Assembly (NCBI RefSeq): GCF_943734655.1
Contig: NC_071355.1
Coordinates: 79,745,449 to 79,809,448, forward strand
Length of the DNA stretch: 64,000 nucleotides
Source: Sabethes cyaneus
Lineage: Eukaryota > Arthropoda > Insecta > Diptera > Culicidae
Direction of reading: 5' to 3'
Every line of letters begins with the position of its first letter. Position 1 is the stretch's first letter. The position numbers were made by a program, and so were the translations under genes. The notes beneath the pieces are model-generated. The model did no database searches. It had not been told where the DNA came from and worked only from the letters and a program-made list of their open reading frames with translations. This document shows, piece after piece, positions 44,845 through 56,010 of the stretch.

Positions 44845-46462
44845 TCATCAAGTACCGATGATGACAAAGCCGAGTTTTACGGGCAGTTGAAGTGTGAATA
44901 CAACCGCTGTGCTGCCCAAGACATGATGTCAACATCATCACCGGAGATTGTAATGTTTAGGTTGGTCAGGAGGAATTTAAACCGGTAATTGGACGTTTTA
45001 GCGCACACCCGCAAACGAAAGAACACGGCCTAAAACTGGTCGACTTCGTCGCCTCCAAGAACCATACGTAGTACCTTTTTCCAGCATAATCTCCACCATC
45101 GATACACCTGGAGATCACCTAACCAGACGGTACCATAAATTGATCACGTTCTGATAGATGGTCGGGACTTTTCAGATATAATCGACGTCAGAACCTATTG
45201 ATAACATTGATTCGAACCACAACCGAGTGATGATTAAGATACGTCAAAAACTATCTGTTGTGAATAACATTCCATGACGACGTGCGCCACGATTAAATCA
45301 AACGCGACAGAAGCAACCGGATGTCGCCGAAAGCTACGCATTATCTTTCGCCGCGCTGTCGGAAGAGGGTGAGCTGGAAGAAGCCGTGAATACAGCCAAT
45401 AACAGCGTAGCGGAGAACGTCTTAGGCCGTGTGGCAACGTATTGACGTAACGAATGGTTTGACGAGGAGTGCCATCAGATATTGGAGCGCGGGTACAAAT
45501 GCTGCATAGAGCCACCCGTCAGAATATAGAGCGATACCAGCAGAAGTGGAGACAGCAAACCCGACTCTCCCAGGAGAAACAGCGCCACCAGGAGGAGCAA
45601 GAGTGCGAAGAACTCTAGTAGCTATACCCTCTAGTAGCACACTTTTGTCATTTCTGGTTGCTGCAACTTATTTATGACTACAATCAGTCGTTAATAGGTT
45701 ACCACAACTAGCTTATAACAACTGTGCTAGTAGGGTCGCTTTCACGACACACGGAAGTTCTATCAGAGACTGAACGAATTTCGCAAAGGCTTGGTGCTGC
45801 GAGCCGAAATGTGTAGAGATGAAGATGGTGGTATTTTGACTGATGATCGTGAGGTGATCGAAAGTGCCACCCCCATCGATAATTGAAGTTAAAGAAGCTA
45901 TCCAGCGATTGAAGAAAAACAAAGCAGCACTAAACGATGACATTGGAGCGGAACTAATTAACACGGGCTCGGACAAGTTGGCCAGTTGTTTGCATCAATT
46001 GATTGTCAAGGTTTGGGATATGGAAGGACCACCGGAAGACTGGAAAGACTGGATTATCTGCCATATTTACAAGAAAGGGGATACGCTGGATTGTGAGAAT
46101 TACCGAGCGATCACTATTCTGAATGCCGCCTACAAAGTGCTTTCCCAAGTGTTCTTCCATCGACTGTCGTCAAAAGCCAATAACTTCGTGGGAAGTTATC
46201 AGGCCGGCTTAATGGAGGGTCGGTCTACAACTGACCAAATCTTCACTCTGCAACAGATCCTGCAGAAGTACCGCGAATTCCGAGTCTCCACGCATCACCT
46301 GTTCATTGATTTAAAAGCCGCATATGATAGTATATAGTGACAAAAGCTAAATATGGAAAATTTTGGATAAAAACGGCTTTCCAGGTAAGCTTACTGGACT
46401 TATCATGGCTACGATGGATGGGATTTAGTGCTCTGTGAGAATCACGGGTGGATTGTCGGACC
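44845..46462 (+). pseudogene. RTE-clade retrotransposon relic 4 (endonuclease plus RT)
   Basis: This is the largest RTE copy. In order, with stops and frameshifts: TDDDKAEFYGQLKCEYNRC and IITGDCNV (endonuclease, GDFN block decayed), GRFSAHPQTKEHGLKLVDF, and a basic linker. Next come RKFYQRLNEFRKG, AEMCRDEDGGILTD, and the RT fingers (EVKEAIQRLKKNKAALNDD, PEDWKDWIICHIYKKGD, NYRAITILNAAYKVLSQ). SYQAGLMEGRSTTDQIF and FIDLKAAYDS follow (motif A, Asp intact). An open frame of 157 codons covers 45864-46337. The copy ends at ITGGLSD where an AAGTAAC-like sequence begins, so motifs B and C are absent. A 100-bp insert interrupts it near 45.63-45.73 kb. Confidence 0.87.
45631..45733. mobile_element. Small MITE inside the RTE relic
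   Basis: CTAGTAGCACA at the left and TGTGCTAGTAG at the right are inverted repeats with one mismatch. RTE coding similarity stops just before (QEEQECEEL) and resumes just after (RKFYQRLN), which shows that this is an insertion. The interior has TTATTTATGACTACAATC, reminiscent of the AAGTAAC family. Confidence 0.6.
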
Positions 46463-47304
46463 CAAGTAACACTTGCAACATGTTTTTTAGTGAAATTTTC
46501 AAAAAACAATTGTTTTTGAATTATAAATAAGTTTCATGGAAAATAAGAAAAATGTTTTATTTCTAACGCCGATGACGATGTTTTCAACCCGAATGACAAG
46601 TTAAAGTTGTATTTTGGTTGTAAAGCTAAGCTTTCATCGATTATTTGCAGCTTAGTATTGATACAAGATAATGGGCGGGCTTTCAGTTTCAAGGTTTGCA
46701 GATTCAATTATTTTTAGGCATTTAATCAAAGAGGAAATAATACGATGAGTACAGCGCAGATCGATAACTTTGACACATTTTCGCAGCATTGCAATATTTT
46801 ATTGAGCTATAATGCTCTAATTTATGAGTTCGAATATCATCTAAGTGTTCTTGATGTTATACAATTTAGCGCAATTTAAATTCTATTTCACATGAAAATT
46901 AACTTTGAATCAGTTGTATGCTAACAAACTGTAAAGCTTTTAACTGGTTTCGAAATTTTCGGCTATCGGTGTGCTCATTCGTACGCAATCTTGTGTAAAT
47001 ATGGCCGATGACTGCGCCAAAATATAATGAAATAGATTCTTATTTTTGTACCGTAGAATGATTTTATGTATCAAAAGAACATATAACATAATTAAAATGA
47101 ATAATCCCACTGGTTTTCAAAGAGATTAGCATGTTTTTTTAGGTCGTCAAAAAATGACATTTATCTCAACTTCACTAAGTTTTTGCTTACCAAAGCATTT
47201 CTTGAGCGCATCAATTTTATGGAACTAGAACAGCGTCAACAGCGCAAATAATCTGTTCTGTTGGTAGTACGAAAACCATGCAACGCATAAGCATTTTAAT
47301 AGTA
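46463..47304. other. No gene visible
   Basis: AT-rich. It begins with CCAAGTAACACTTGCAACAT, probably the left arm of another AAGTAAC MITE that truncated the RTE relic. Its right arm was not found. Confidence 0.45.
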
Positions 47305-47578
47305 AAAAAAACTAAACTCTGAGATCTAAAATATCAGTCAAGAGCAAAAAAAAAAAAATGACTGACAGGTTAGACGAGCAATCATCCAGCACTGTAATTC
47401 ATGAATGAATTTTTTTGAAGTATAGGAAACTGATAAAGACAAACACTGTCAGAAGTTCAGTAGTCATTTCCACCGGTTGACAGACAAAAGAACGCTATCA
47501 TGGGTAAAACTGTATGCACTGAAGGCATTTTATATTCGCCTTCATGCAAGGCCTTCATGCCAATTTCTTTGAGCACTG
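47305..47578 (-). repeat. Dispersed repeat family D, copy 2 (empty-site copy)
   Basis: The reverse complement aligns with 12361-12945 minus its two insertions. It carries single copies of GTTTTACC and TTGCTCTTGA where copy 1 has duplicated them around inserts. Its terminus GAGCACTG is hAT-like, but a matching opposite terminus was not found. Confidence 0.75.
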
Positions 47579-50500
47579 CCAGCTGCCATGGACCGAGTTA
47601 GATGGAGGAATTAAGTCTTGTTATTAGCCGAAGGTCGACTAGACTAAGGATACTAGGGCCCGCTGTAGTCGTTACGTTTGGTGAAGTCCATGCTGTTAAA
47701 CTCGCGATTATTCAGCTGTCTATGCGAAGCTGGATGGAAGCGAGAATTATATTGAAGAACCTTCTCCATACTCGAGTTAGCTCTATCTGGAATTAATACT
47801 TTTGAGGATCACTTCCCGCTATTTCTTGGCGGATGTTCAGAAGATATTTTAGAACGTGACCGATCCAATTGACTGCTATTGGCATTGTAAACTAAGCACT
47901 AGATTTGAAAATGGGTAAACTTAATAAACTGGAAAAATTCTTGACGAATATGAGTTAATTTTCATTCATATAATGTATAGTTGACCTAAGGCTGGAGTCC
48001 TTCAAGCAGGTTTGTTCAACAATCAAATTTAATCAAGATGAATAGGTGTATAACATAACAACCCTACAACAAAAAATTGCTGTTACTATTGAATTCCCAA
48101 AAAATCATCAAAAAAACCAAACAAATCATTTCTTATATTAGATTTGTATTTTGTCTACCCAAGCGAAATTATTCGTAAAGGAAAGCCATCCCATTTAAAA
48201 AATAGGCTTTCACTTCGGTTGCCGTCTGACAAACGCAATTCAAAACGAATCTACGGCATCATGACTACTGTTCGAGGACTGCATCAAACAAGGAACTCGG
48301 CTTTTGCTCGAGTTTTTGGAAGGCTTCGCAGCGCACCTTTGCTTCGGGGCGGCTCCTCCCGGTGGGTGCGGTGGTAGATCCACTCTCTGTCTAGCAGGGC
48401 GGCAGGAGAATTCGAAGCGATGCGAGAACATTATTCTGCATGAAAAGAATTCATAAACATACAGAGCCAGCCTCGGCAAAAACGCTTGCATAGCATTAGA
48501 TTAAATAGAATGAAATCCCATCTCGGAAATAGTGTCGAGAAATATATGCAGTCGGAAGCGGTTGCCTTTGCCCTGTACTTTGTGCTGAATGTGAGAAGTT
48601 CCCCAGCGGAACTACCGACGAAAGGATGCGGTGAATCCAAGGGGTTAACGGGGTTGTTTTATCATTTAATTAAACTCCTAAATTTTTAGTGCATACACAC
48701 TCACAACAGTGCATGCCCGGTTCGGTTCTTATGCAGATAGCTTTTTCGGGCTTCAAATAATGAAAAAAAAAAAAAAAGATTAAAACAAAAATCTAGACGA
48801 CCAAATGAGACCGAATCGTGTACGCATTCGACGAAAAATCCGACTGCTTGAATAGTCAGCACTAGTCTAAGTAAAGATGCGATGATCTTGTTTGAGTTTG
48901 GCTGTGTGTTTTTTTTTCTGTCCGTAAGCCAGCAGTGTGTATGCAATTAGCCGGAAAGTCAAACTTAGCTAGGATTTCGTTGTGAATGGTATCAAATTTC
49001 ATTATTTTTCATCGCTCCGAAAGAATATTTGGTGAAACGAGAGCACGGGACGATATCGTATGGCGTTGGGAATGCTAAGAACCGATTTAATTACGGTGAG
49101 TATTATGCTGTTTACAGTGCTGCTTTTCGAAAGTTTGTACTGCATGCGAATCCTTTTTTTTATGTGGGACGGATGTAGTGTTTCGGTTGTCAAAAGTAAA
49201 GAAGTGTATTTTTTTAAATTAAAATGGGGTAAAATTATCTTAAAAAATTGGAAAACATTGCAGTATATAATTCTAAGGGGCTAAGCTTACCATTAATTAG
49301 GATAGTTTTTGCATCTTCAGGGTAGCAGCATTAACTAAAACCACGTCGGGTGATCGGATTAAAAGTAGATTGAGCACAGTAAACAAACAAGAACCCGCCC
49401 CGCAAAAGTGGATACGGTTGAGAAGGGTTCTTAGTTTAAGGAAAATGCTATCGGATAAACAACACCTAAAAGCACCGTGGAAAACGAAAGCAAAGAAAAA
49501 AAGAGTTCACGAATATTTTCACGGAGCCAGACAACTAACTGCTGGAGCTTTTCTCTGTTTGAGATGGACAAATGGCGAAAGTTTTTGGAAGGGGGAATTA
49601 GAAGAAGACCGAGCTGAGATGCTTGTTTTCAAATTTATTGCGGTTCTGTAGCAGTTTGTTTCACTTTTAATTAATGCCAAATTGCTTAAGTGCGCGAACG
49701 AAAATGCAGCGGGACTTTAGAACGTGTGAAACTGTCGTGAAATGCTGAAGTTTTATAGATTGCTCGGTTGTTTCGGTAAGCAATCTTACTGAAATGAAGT
49801 GCTTTCGCAGCGCAATAACAGCCCCAACCAATAATGTAGCTAGTTTATATTTCTGTCTCAAGCAGCGAGTTGTTTTGTTGTTTCGTTTGCTACCTTATTC
49901 GTAACAAAATGAATTGCATTACAATACAAGCGCTGTGGTATTTAATTCGTTTTGCTGTATGATTTCGTTGGATGAACCTTTCGAAGATTTTTACATTACT
50001 GTTTTTACAGAAAAATATTTAATAAATTCAATTTCTCGCTCTATTTACTACTAACCATGATTCGTATGGAACTCCTTAGCACCCAATACTTCGCTATTCT
50101 TTTGCTATTACCTTGCTGAAATTCATGCCCTTTTTTGCACCTTCGCAGGCTAGTGAACTTGGCGAGGCCCAGTCTAGCCAACCGTACGCTGCAGTCTTGC
50201 TTTGCAATGTTTACATCATTGAAATAGTATTATAAATTATCGAAAAATACTCGTCTATTTTAATCTGGCCAACTAGCGTTTGTTTTATTCTCAGCAAATC
50301 AACTTAGTTATAACGAATCCAGGCAGAGTAGGAGCCAGGAAAATTGTTTTTAGAATTCAAGGAAAAATCCGCCAGGAGATCATAACGGTAACGATGACTG
50401 TTTTGCTTGGGGCGATGAATTCAACGGTGATCTGTCCAAAAATAGAAAAATGCCACACAAGGCAGGTCTACTTGTCAGTGGATGGCAACGGCCACTCCGT

Positions 50501-50660
50501 CTCGAAAGCGGTTCCATTTAATCTTGTATACCTACTCGGCAAGTGGGACGACACAGGAAAGCTCTCTCTTCCTGCGACTCGACTGGTTCGGTGTTGCAAT
50601 GCTGGAACGCCGAGGAAAATTGTGCCCTGTCTGTTCGGTGTGGTTTCCACTTCGCTACCC
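47579..50660. other. No gene visible; single-copy DNA
   Basis: A plus-strand donor-like TTACG/GTGAGTATT lies near 49095 but I could not attach it to a convincing exon. A 15-A run occurs near 48.76 kb. ORFs of 60-90 codons here have no motif. Confidence 0.45.
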
Positions 50661-50691
50661 TATAAAGCAGAGGCACTTATCTTCCGCTTCA
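50661..50691 (+). promoter_or_regulatory. Candidate RNA polymerase II core promoter (TATA + Inr)
   Basis: CTATAAAGC (TATA starting at 50661) is followed by TCAGTC with its A at 50691. That is exactly 30 bases downstream, the spacing used by insect TATA/initiator (TCAGT) promoters. No downstream promoter element was seen. The gene served is unknown. Confidence 0.4.
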
Positions 50692-50786
50692 GTCATCTTC
50701 AGCTTCCGTCATCTTTCGCAGCTTCGCCGGTCTAAGGACACTGCCGGGTTGCGTGGACTGAGTGTAAAATCTGATCTTTTCCGAAG
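50691..50786 (+). other. Possible 5' untranslated exon
   Basis: From the initiator A to CCGAAG followed by GTAAAA, a moderate donor. The segment has no ATG-led frame of note, so if real it would be noncoding leader. It depends entirely on the promoter call just upstream. Confidence 0.22.
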
Positions 50787-53700
50787 GTAAAAGTGCACTT
50801 CAAGAAAGAACACTGCTTTTGTTGGGCCATTTGAGCTGTGTTTGCCTAATGTAAGTAAGTTTGATGGTTATACCTAATCTCAGTGATAGCTATTGTCATA
50901 GACGCAGTAAAAAAGGAACAAACACACAACATCCGAGGACTGCAGCGTCATAATCCAATGTCAGTTGTCAACATAAGAGATTGGATGACGGAAAAGATGC
51001 TACGTTTGCGTCACCCCAAAGTAAAAGTATACTGATAAGATAGACGGCACATAAAACTTTCCAGTCCAATAATACAAACTATCTACTCCATTTTAAAAAT
51101 GGCCGTATCTTTGCGAAGCAACACAGATAACCGCACAGATTTCCATTGGCAATAACTTTGCTTCCTGAATCAGAATACTATTGAAGTAAAAGAAATTGTG
51201 CGCTTCCTCGGCACAGGGGGAAAGCAGCAGCCGGTCTGTTCTGTGGATGTACATGACAGGGGCCTGCGAACAGTCAGCTGGCATTTCCACAAGCCGGACG
51301 CCGGACACATATCTCTAGCTGCTTAATGAAACTATTGGAAGGGAAATAGTTCGAGATCGAGGTTTCATCAGCAACTGCCCAGTTCAAACTCCAAACAGGG
51401 AAAACTTTGACAGACGCCCGGGGGGCAGTTGCGGTAGATCCTGTTTCTTTCGGTCGGTCATGGCACACATACACATTCATATGCCTGCCGTTCGGTTTTG
51501 CTTACAAGTGCGACTTCCGGAGTGTGTAAGTACGAGCCAAGGAAATAGTGTGGTTCCGTTTCCTATCAGCTGAATGCATACGGGTGTAAGGTCCGGGCGC
51601 AGAGGTCTCATGGGTGGATGACTGTATAAGTTTGTTTGCAATCTAATTTAAATTTTCCATTCACAAAATAGAAGGTGTTTGTTTGCCTATAAAGGTATGA
51701 CTCTAAAAGCCACCCACCCATGCTCAGCTGTCAACCGCAGGGAAAAGTTTTCTTTTTGACTTGCTGGTCCTGAAGCTCGCAGGAAAGGATGCTCTTACGA
51801 AGAATGCACATTCGATACCGAATTTTCCTGACGTTCGTTGGTCGGAGTTTAGGGGTTCTCCAGTAAAGCAGCTTACCGGTGCTTGCTCTAATTTGATTGG
51901 GTGTATAAATTTACGTTCCCCGTAATTTCTGCATCCTAGTGATACTCGAACAAGTTTGGCTGTTATACACCGTAACAAAAAAAAATTAAATCACACCTAA
52001 TTCGACAAACAAAACTTGAACAGTTTGCAAGTAGACGTCCGCATGGTGCACATAAAAGTAACACGAAAATCATCAGAGAGTTCATGATGAAGATGCTGGT
52101 ACTTAGAAATTTTTACTGAAAAAGTTTAAGTGCTTGTTATGCGCTATTTTCAAAGTTCCGCTTGCGTCTATCATATTGACAATGCAGTAGAAGCACAGGT
52201 GATCTCGCAGTATGAACAGTTCAAAAGCATCTTTTCCGTGCGCCCGTAGTTGGTCGTATTTTTTATTATACCTTACCGTCACGTTCCTGCAGTCTCAGGT
52301 GGCATTATAGAACAGTTATCGATTTCCAGTGGCCCTGTTTTCGGTCGTACCTGCTTTGTACTCCTGTGTTATTTCGTTACGGATTAGGAAGCCGCTGTGT
52401 TATGTTTTTAACATGTCAATAATACTAGCCTAAATTTTGCGATACAAACAAACGGCTCAAATTTCAAAATCGATTAACTCGGGCTGGAAGCAGTTCCGAA
52501 TTTCTATGGCTCAAAAACGCTATGCTCCAATGAAATGGCACTACACTGGCATGCGGCAGATTGAATCCTAGAATTAAAATATCTCGCACGATTGAAGCTT
52601 CATCCGTTGCTTGACATCTCCGACCGGATGCGTCATACAAAATGAAAATTCATTCATTTCGATTGATTTTGTGGAAAGTTTTTCCGAAACGCGGGGGGTC
52701 AGTTAAGCAAGCGGGATGTCGCGAAGCGCTGCGGCAGCGAACTGACAGCAACCAATTATGATAAATTTGTGCCGATTTGGATGAAAGTTTAATTGACACT
52801 TTGTCCTTGTATAATAGAGTGCGCTCGATTTCGATGCCCGGGCCGACTGGCGGATGACGGAACACGAGTCGAGAGTGGAAACTATTTTCGATTCGTAAAG
52901 AGTTCGACCGAGACGGGGCATTTAATTTTCGCGCAAATTGGAGCGGATAATTGGCCTTTGTCATTCCGCTAAATTAGGACAGGCAGCTTATCGTTGAGTT
53001 TGATCCGGCCATCGGCCGATGAAGTAGAATTTCATTGCTCGGATTGGTTTATAATAGTTTGCCCACTGAATGTTAGAATAACTAATATCTGTTAATGATC
53101 GTAATATGCTTGAAACATATCAAATAAGCCAATAACCTGTTGATGTTAGGATTAGCTCAGCAGTCCGTTCACAATATAATTACGTACATTTTATGCTCAT
53201 AGTCTATTATAGACCGCAGATATGATGATTGCACGCTGATCTAACTGAGACTCGCGTGAGGAGAGCACCTCCATCATTATCAGTTGTTGCTTATGATTCT
53301 ATTTCTTCTATTATTTAACTGAGCTAATACTGTTAGTCGGTTCGACGGTTTTGATTACATTAGAACAAAACGAGGAAATGGCTATCAGTAATGATAAATT
53401 TTCAGTTTGTTTCAATAGATGTTATTGAAAAATAATTCAGTATAATTTAGTCAGTTTTATTATCCTACTTCTATACCCCTTTGGAAAAGGCAATACATTT
53501 TGTAGGTTAAATGCAGAGCAATTTGAAACAAATGCCTCCTCTTTTAGCTAAAGAGTATTTCTGATCCCATTATTTTTGGAAAATGAATTGAAATGAAATA
53601 AAATCTAGCAAAGAAATAATAATTTTCGACAAAGAAGAACAATTTCCTTGCAGGTAACAACAAAACACCATGCGTCTCCATTATATTATCACAATTGTAT

Positions 53701-55508
53701 TTATTTAATTTTTTTAAATATTTTTTAAATTGTAAAAACAAAAAGTACGAAAATTTTCGCATGGACCCCCGTTAATTTGAACGATTGCTCTTGCAAACTA
53801 ACGAGGTTTATTTTTAATTTGAACAACTATGCTACAAATTGTGTGACTGGACGCCCTGCTCTTTAATGTTATTTTGGTTGTTTGATTCCTTTGATTCAGT
53901 TGGCAGTTGCCAGTGGCAGATATTTCGTTCTTTGACCAAATTTTATCGGAATAGTCAGGAACTCGGAATGTGGAACAGATTAAACATGCCAGATCAGTCG
54001 CGCTTATTGACTGACTGATGATTGTAAGGTGGATACTCTCCTGTCCCTTTATTTTTTAGGCGTAAAATTTCAGTTTCTAAAATATAACTGTATGGGAAAA
54101 TAAGCAGTCGTTAACTTTTCGTCGGAAACACCAATTTTGAAACAGTTTTTGGGTACAAAACAGGGACTCTGTTTTGAAAAATGTATTCGCTGATTCTTCT
54201 TCCTAACCTGAACACGGAGAATATAGTTTCACAAACAGAATTTTTGTTTCAAACAAAAAAAAAACTGCTTTTGAAATTTACAGGATCAATGACGACTCAT
54301 TTCTCCTTAACATCAAGCTTATTTGTTTGGTTTTACTATGTTTTATTCATCAGAATGTAAACATCGGCTTCATAAGTAAATTATGCCATGTTGATTATGA
54401 AATTTAAACCGTCTTTACTTAATTTGTACGTCGCGCAAAATAGCGGAGCCAAAATTAAAAAGTGCTCAAACGGTCAAACATACGGGGGTTCACGGTACAC
54501 ACAAACAATCGAAACACTTCTTCGAGTCTGTTAGTCTGTTCTCTGTGGTACTATTTTAGTAAGTGCATAATTTAGAAGTATTTCAAGGAAGCTTATAGCT
54601 GCACAATTAAGTTTCCAAAGATCGAAAAACGTTTCCATATTTCACTCGATGCTTCGTTAATCACCTTTTGATTTTTCTACTTCCAAGTAAGTAACATTTT
54701 AACATCATCTTAATTATTACTGATTGTTAATGTTGTACTTTCATGCGTTTCATGCCTTTATGCTGGCTGTGTTTTTGTCTATTAAGACGGCAGTATTCAG
54801 AAACAACTAAAAAAAAAACAAATAAACATGAAGCCAGCAGGTTTTCTGGTAAATGATAGCTTGGTAAATAATTGGTTTTAATACGTTATTCAGTTTTACT
54901 GTTAGACTATCTTACCGTAGGAAACCGTGTTTGCAATAGAAAAGCAGTTTACGATATATTCCGGCTTATTTGTAACGCTTTAAAGATGGTAAACCGATGC
55001 GGGGCATAATTAACTATGCCCACCAGCGAGTCTGTAATAGATAGGGATCCACCAAACATTTTTGTTCTATAACAGCTTATCAAGCGCTTGTTACCCGGCA
55101 ATTAACTATACGACGGTTGAATAAGCTCCTATTCAACAAAAATGTTTATTGGGGAGACGCCATTTTAAACCAAAAATTCTAATCGAGCAAAATCAATTGC
55201 CACAAGTAAGTTCAATCGAACAAGAGACTTGTAAAAAAAACCTTAACGATTAGAGAGCCTATAGTAGATAGAGAGGCGTCCCCTTAAACCGAGAACATAT
55301 TTTGGGCATATTTTTTTCAATTCAATTTTTCAACTCGTCATAAAAGGTTTAGTATTATTACATGCAGCATCATGAATTTCAAACTCTCTAATTGGAATGG
55401 TTTGGTTCCAAAAAGATTAGCAATAAGACTGCAACAGCAGCAGAATCATTCACAATATGACCATTGACAGCAGTAAACTTTTCAAGAAAAAGCATATTTA
55501 GATTCTGT
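50787..55508. other. No gene visible
   Basis: Single-copy looking DNA turning AT-rich after 53.2 kb. A plus-strand TTCCTTGCAG/GTAACA junction near 53642-53657 resembles a recursive site but has a short pyrimidine tract and a poor donor. No coding family was recognised. Confidence 0.45.
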
Positions 55509-56010
55509 ACAGGGCCAGTTGTTAGCATCAATTGATTGTCACGATTTGGGATACGGAAAGACTACCGAAGGAGTGAAATGACGGGGTTATTTGTCTCATC
55601 TATACGAAAGGCGATAATCTGGGTTGTGAGAACTACCGGGCGATCACTATCCTGAATGCCGCCTGCAAAGTGTTTTACCAAGTCACCTTCCATCGACTAT
55701 CGCCAATAGTCAATAGCTTCGTGGGAAGTTATCAGGCTGGCTTCATGGAGGATCGGTCTATAACGGATCAAATCTTCACCCTGCGGCAGATCCTCCAGAA
55801 GTGCCGCAAATTCCGAGTTTCCATGCATCACCTGTTAATTGATTTCAAAGCCGCATATGTTAGTGTAAATCGACAAAGCTATGGAAAATTCTGGACGAAA
55901 ACGGCTTTCCGGGTAAGCTTCAATTTATCAAGTTATCAATTTATCAATTTATCTGCTTTGCTGACGACGTGGATGCTGTCAGCAGAACATTTGAGGCGGA
56001 AGAAGCTCAG
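55509..56010 (+). pseudogene. RTE-clade RT relic 5 with internal deletion
   Basis: This relic is close in sequence to relic 4. With stops and a frameshift it reads HQLIV, LIYTKGDNLGCENYRAITIL, NAACKVFYQV, then SYQAGFMEDRSITDQIFTLR, and LIDFKAAYVSV (motif A, in which the last Asp of AAYDS is Val). It then jumps to ICFADDVDAVSRTFEAEEAQ, the FADD motif C. Motif B and the intervening palm are missing, replaced by a short TTATCAATTTATCA repeat that marks the deletion junction at about 55918-55950. The copy is truncated at both ends. Confidence 0.85.

Noticed and set aside
50280..50735. 151-codon plus-strand ORF over the candidate promoter
   Set aside because: Composition is mixed, no motif is seen, it overlaps competing frames, and it would run through the promoter.
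53151..53175. GGATTAGCTCAGCAGTCC resembles a tRNA A-box region
   Set aside because: No B-box (GGTTCGAATCC-like) and no acceptor-stem pairing at the right distance.
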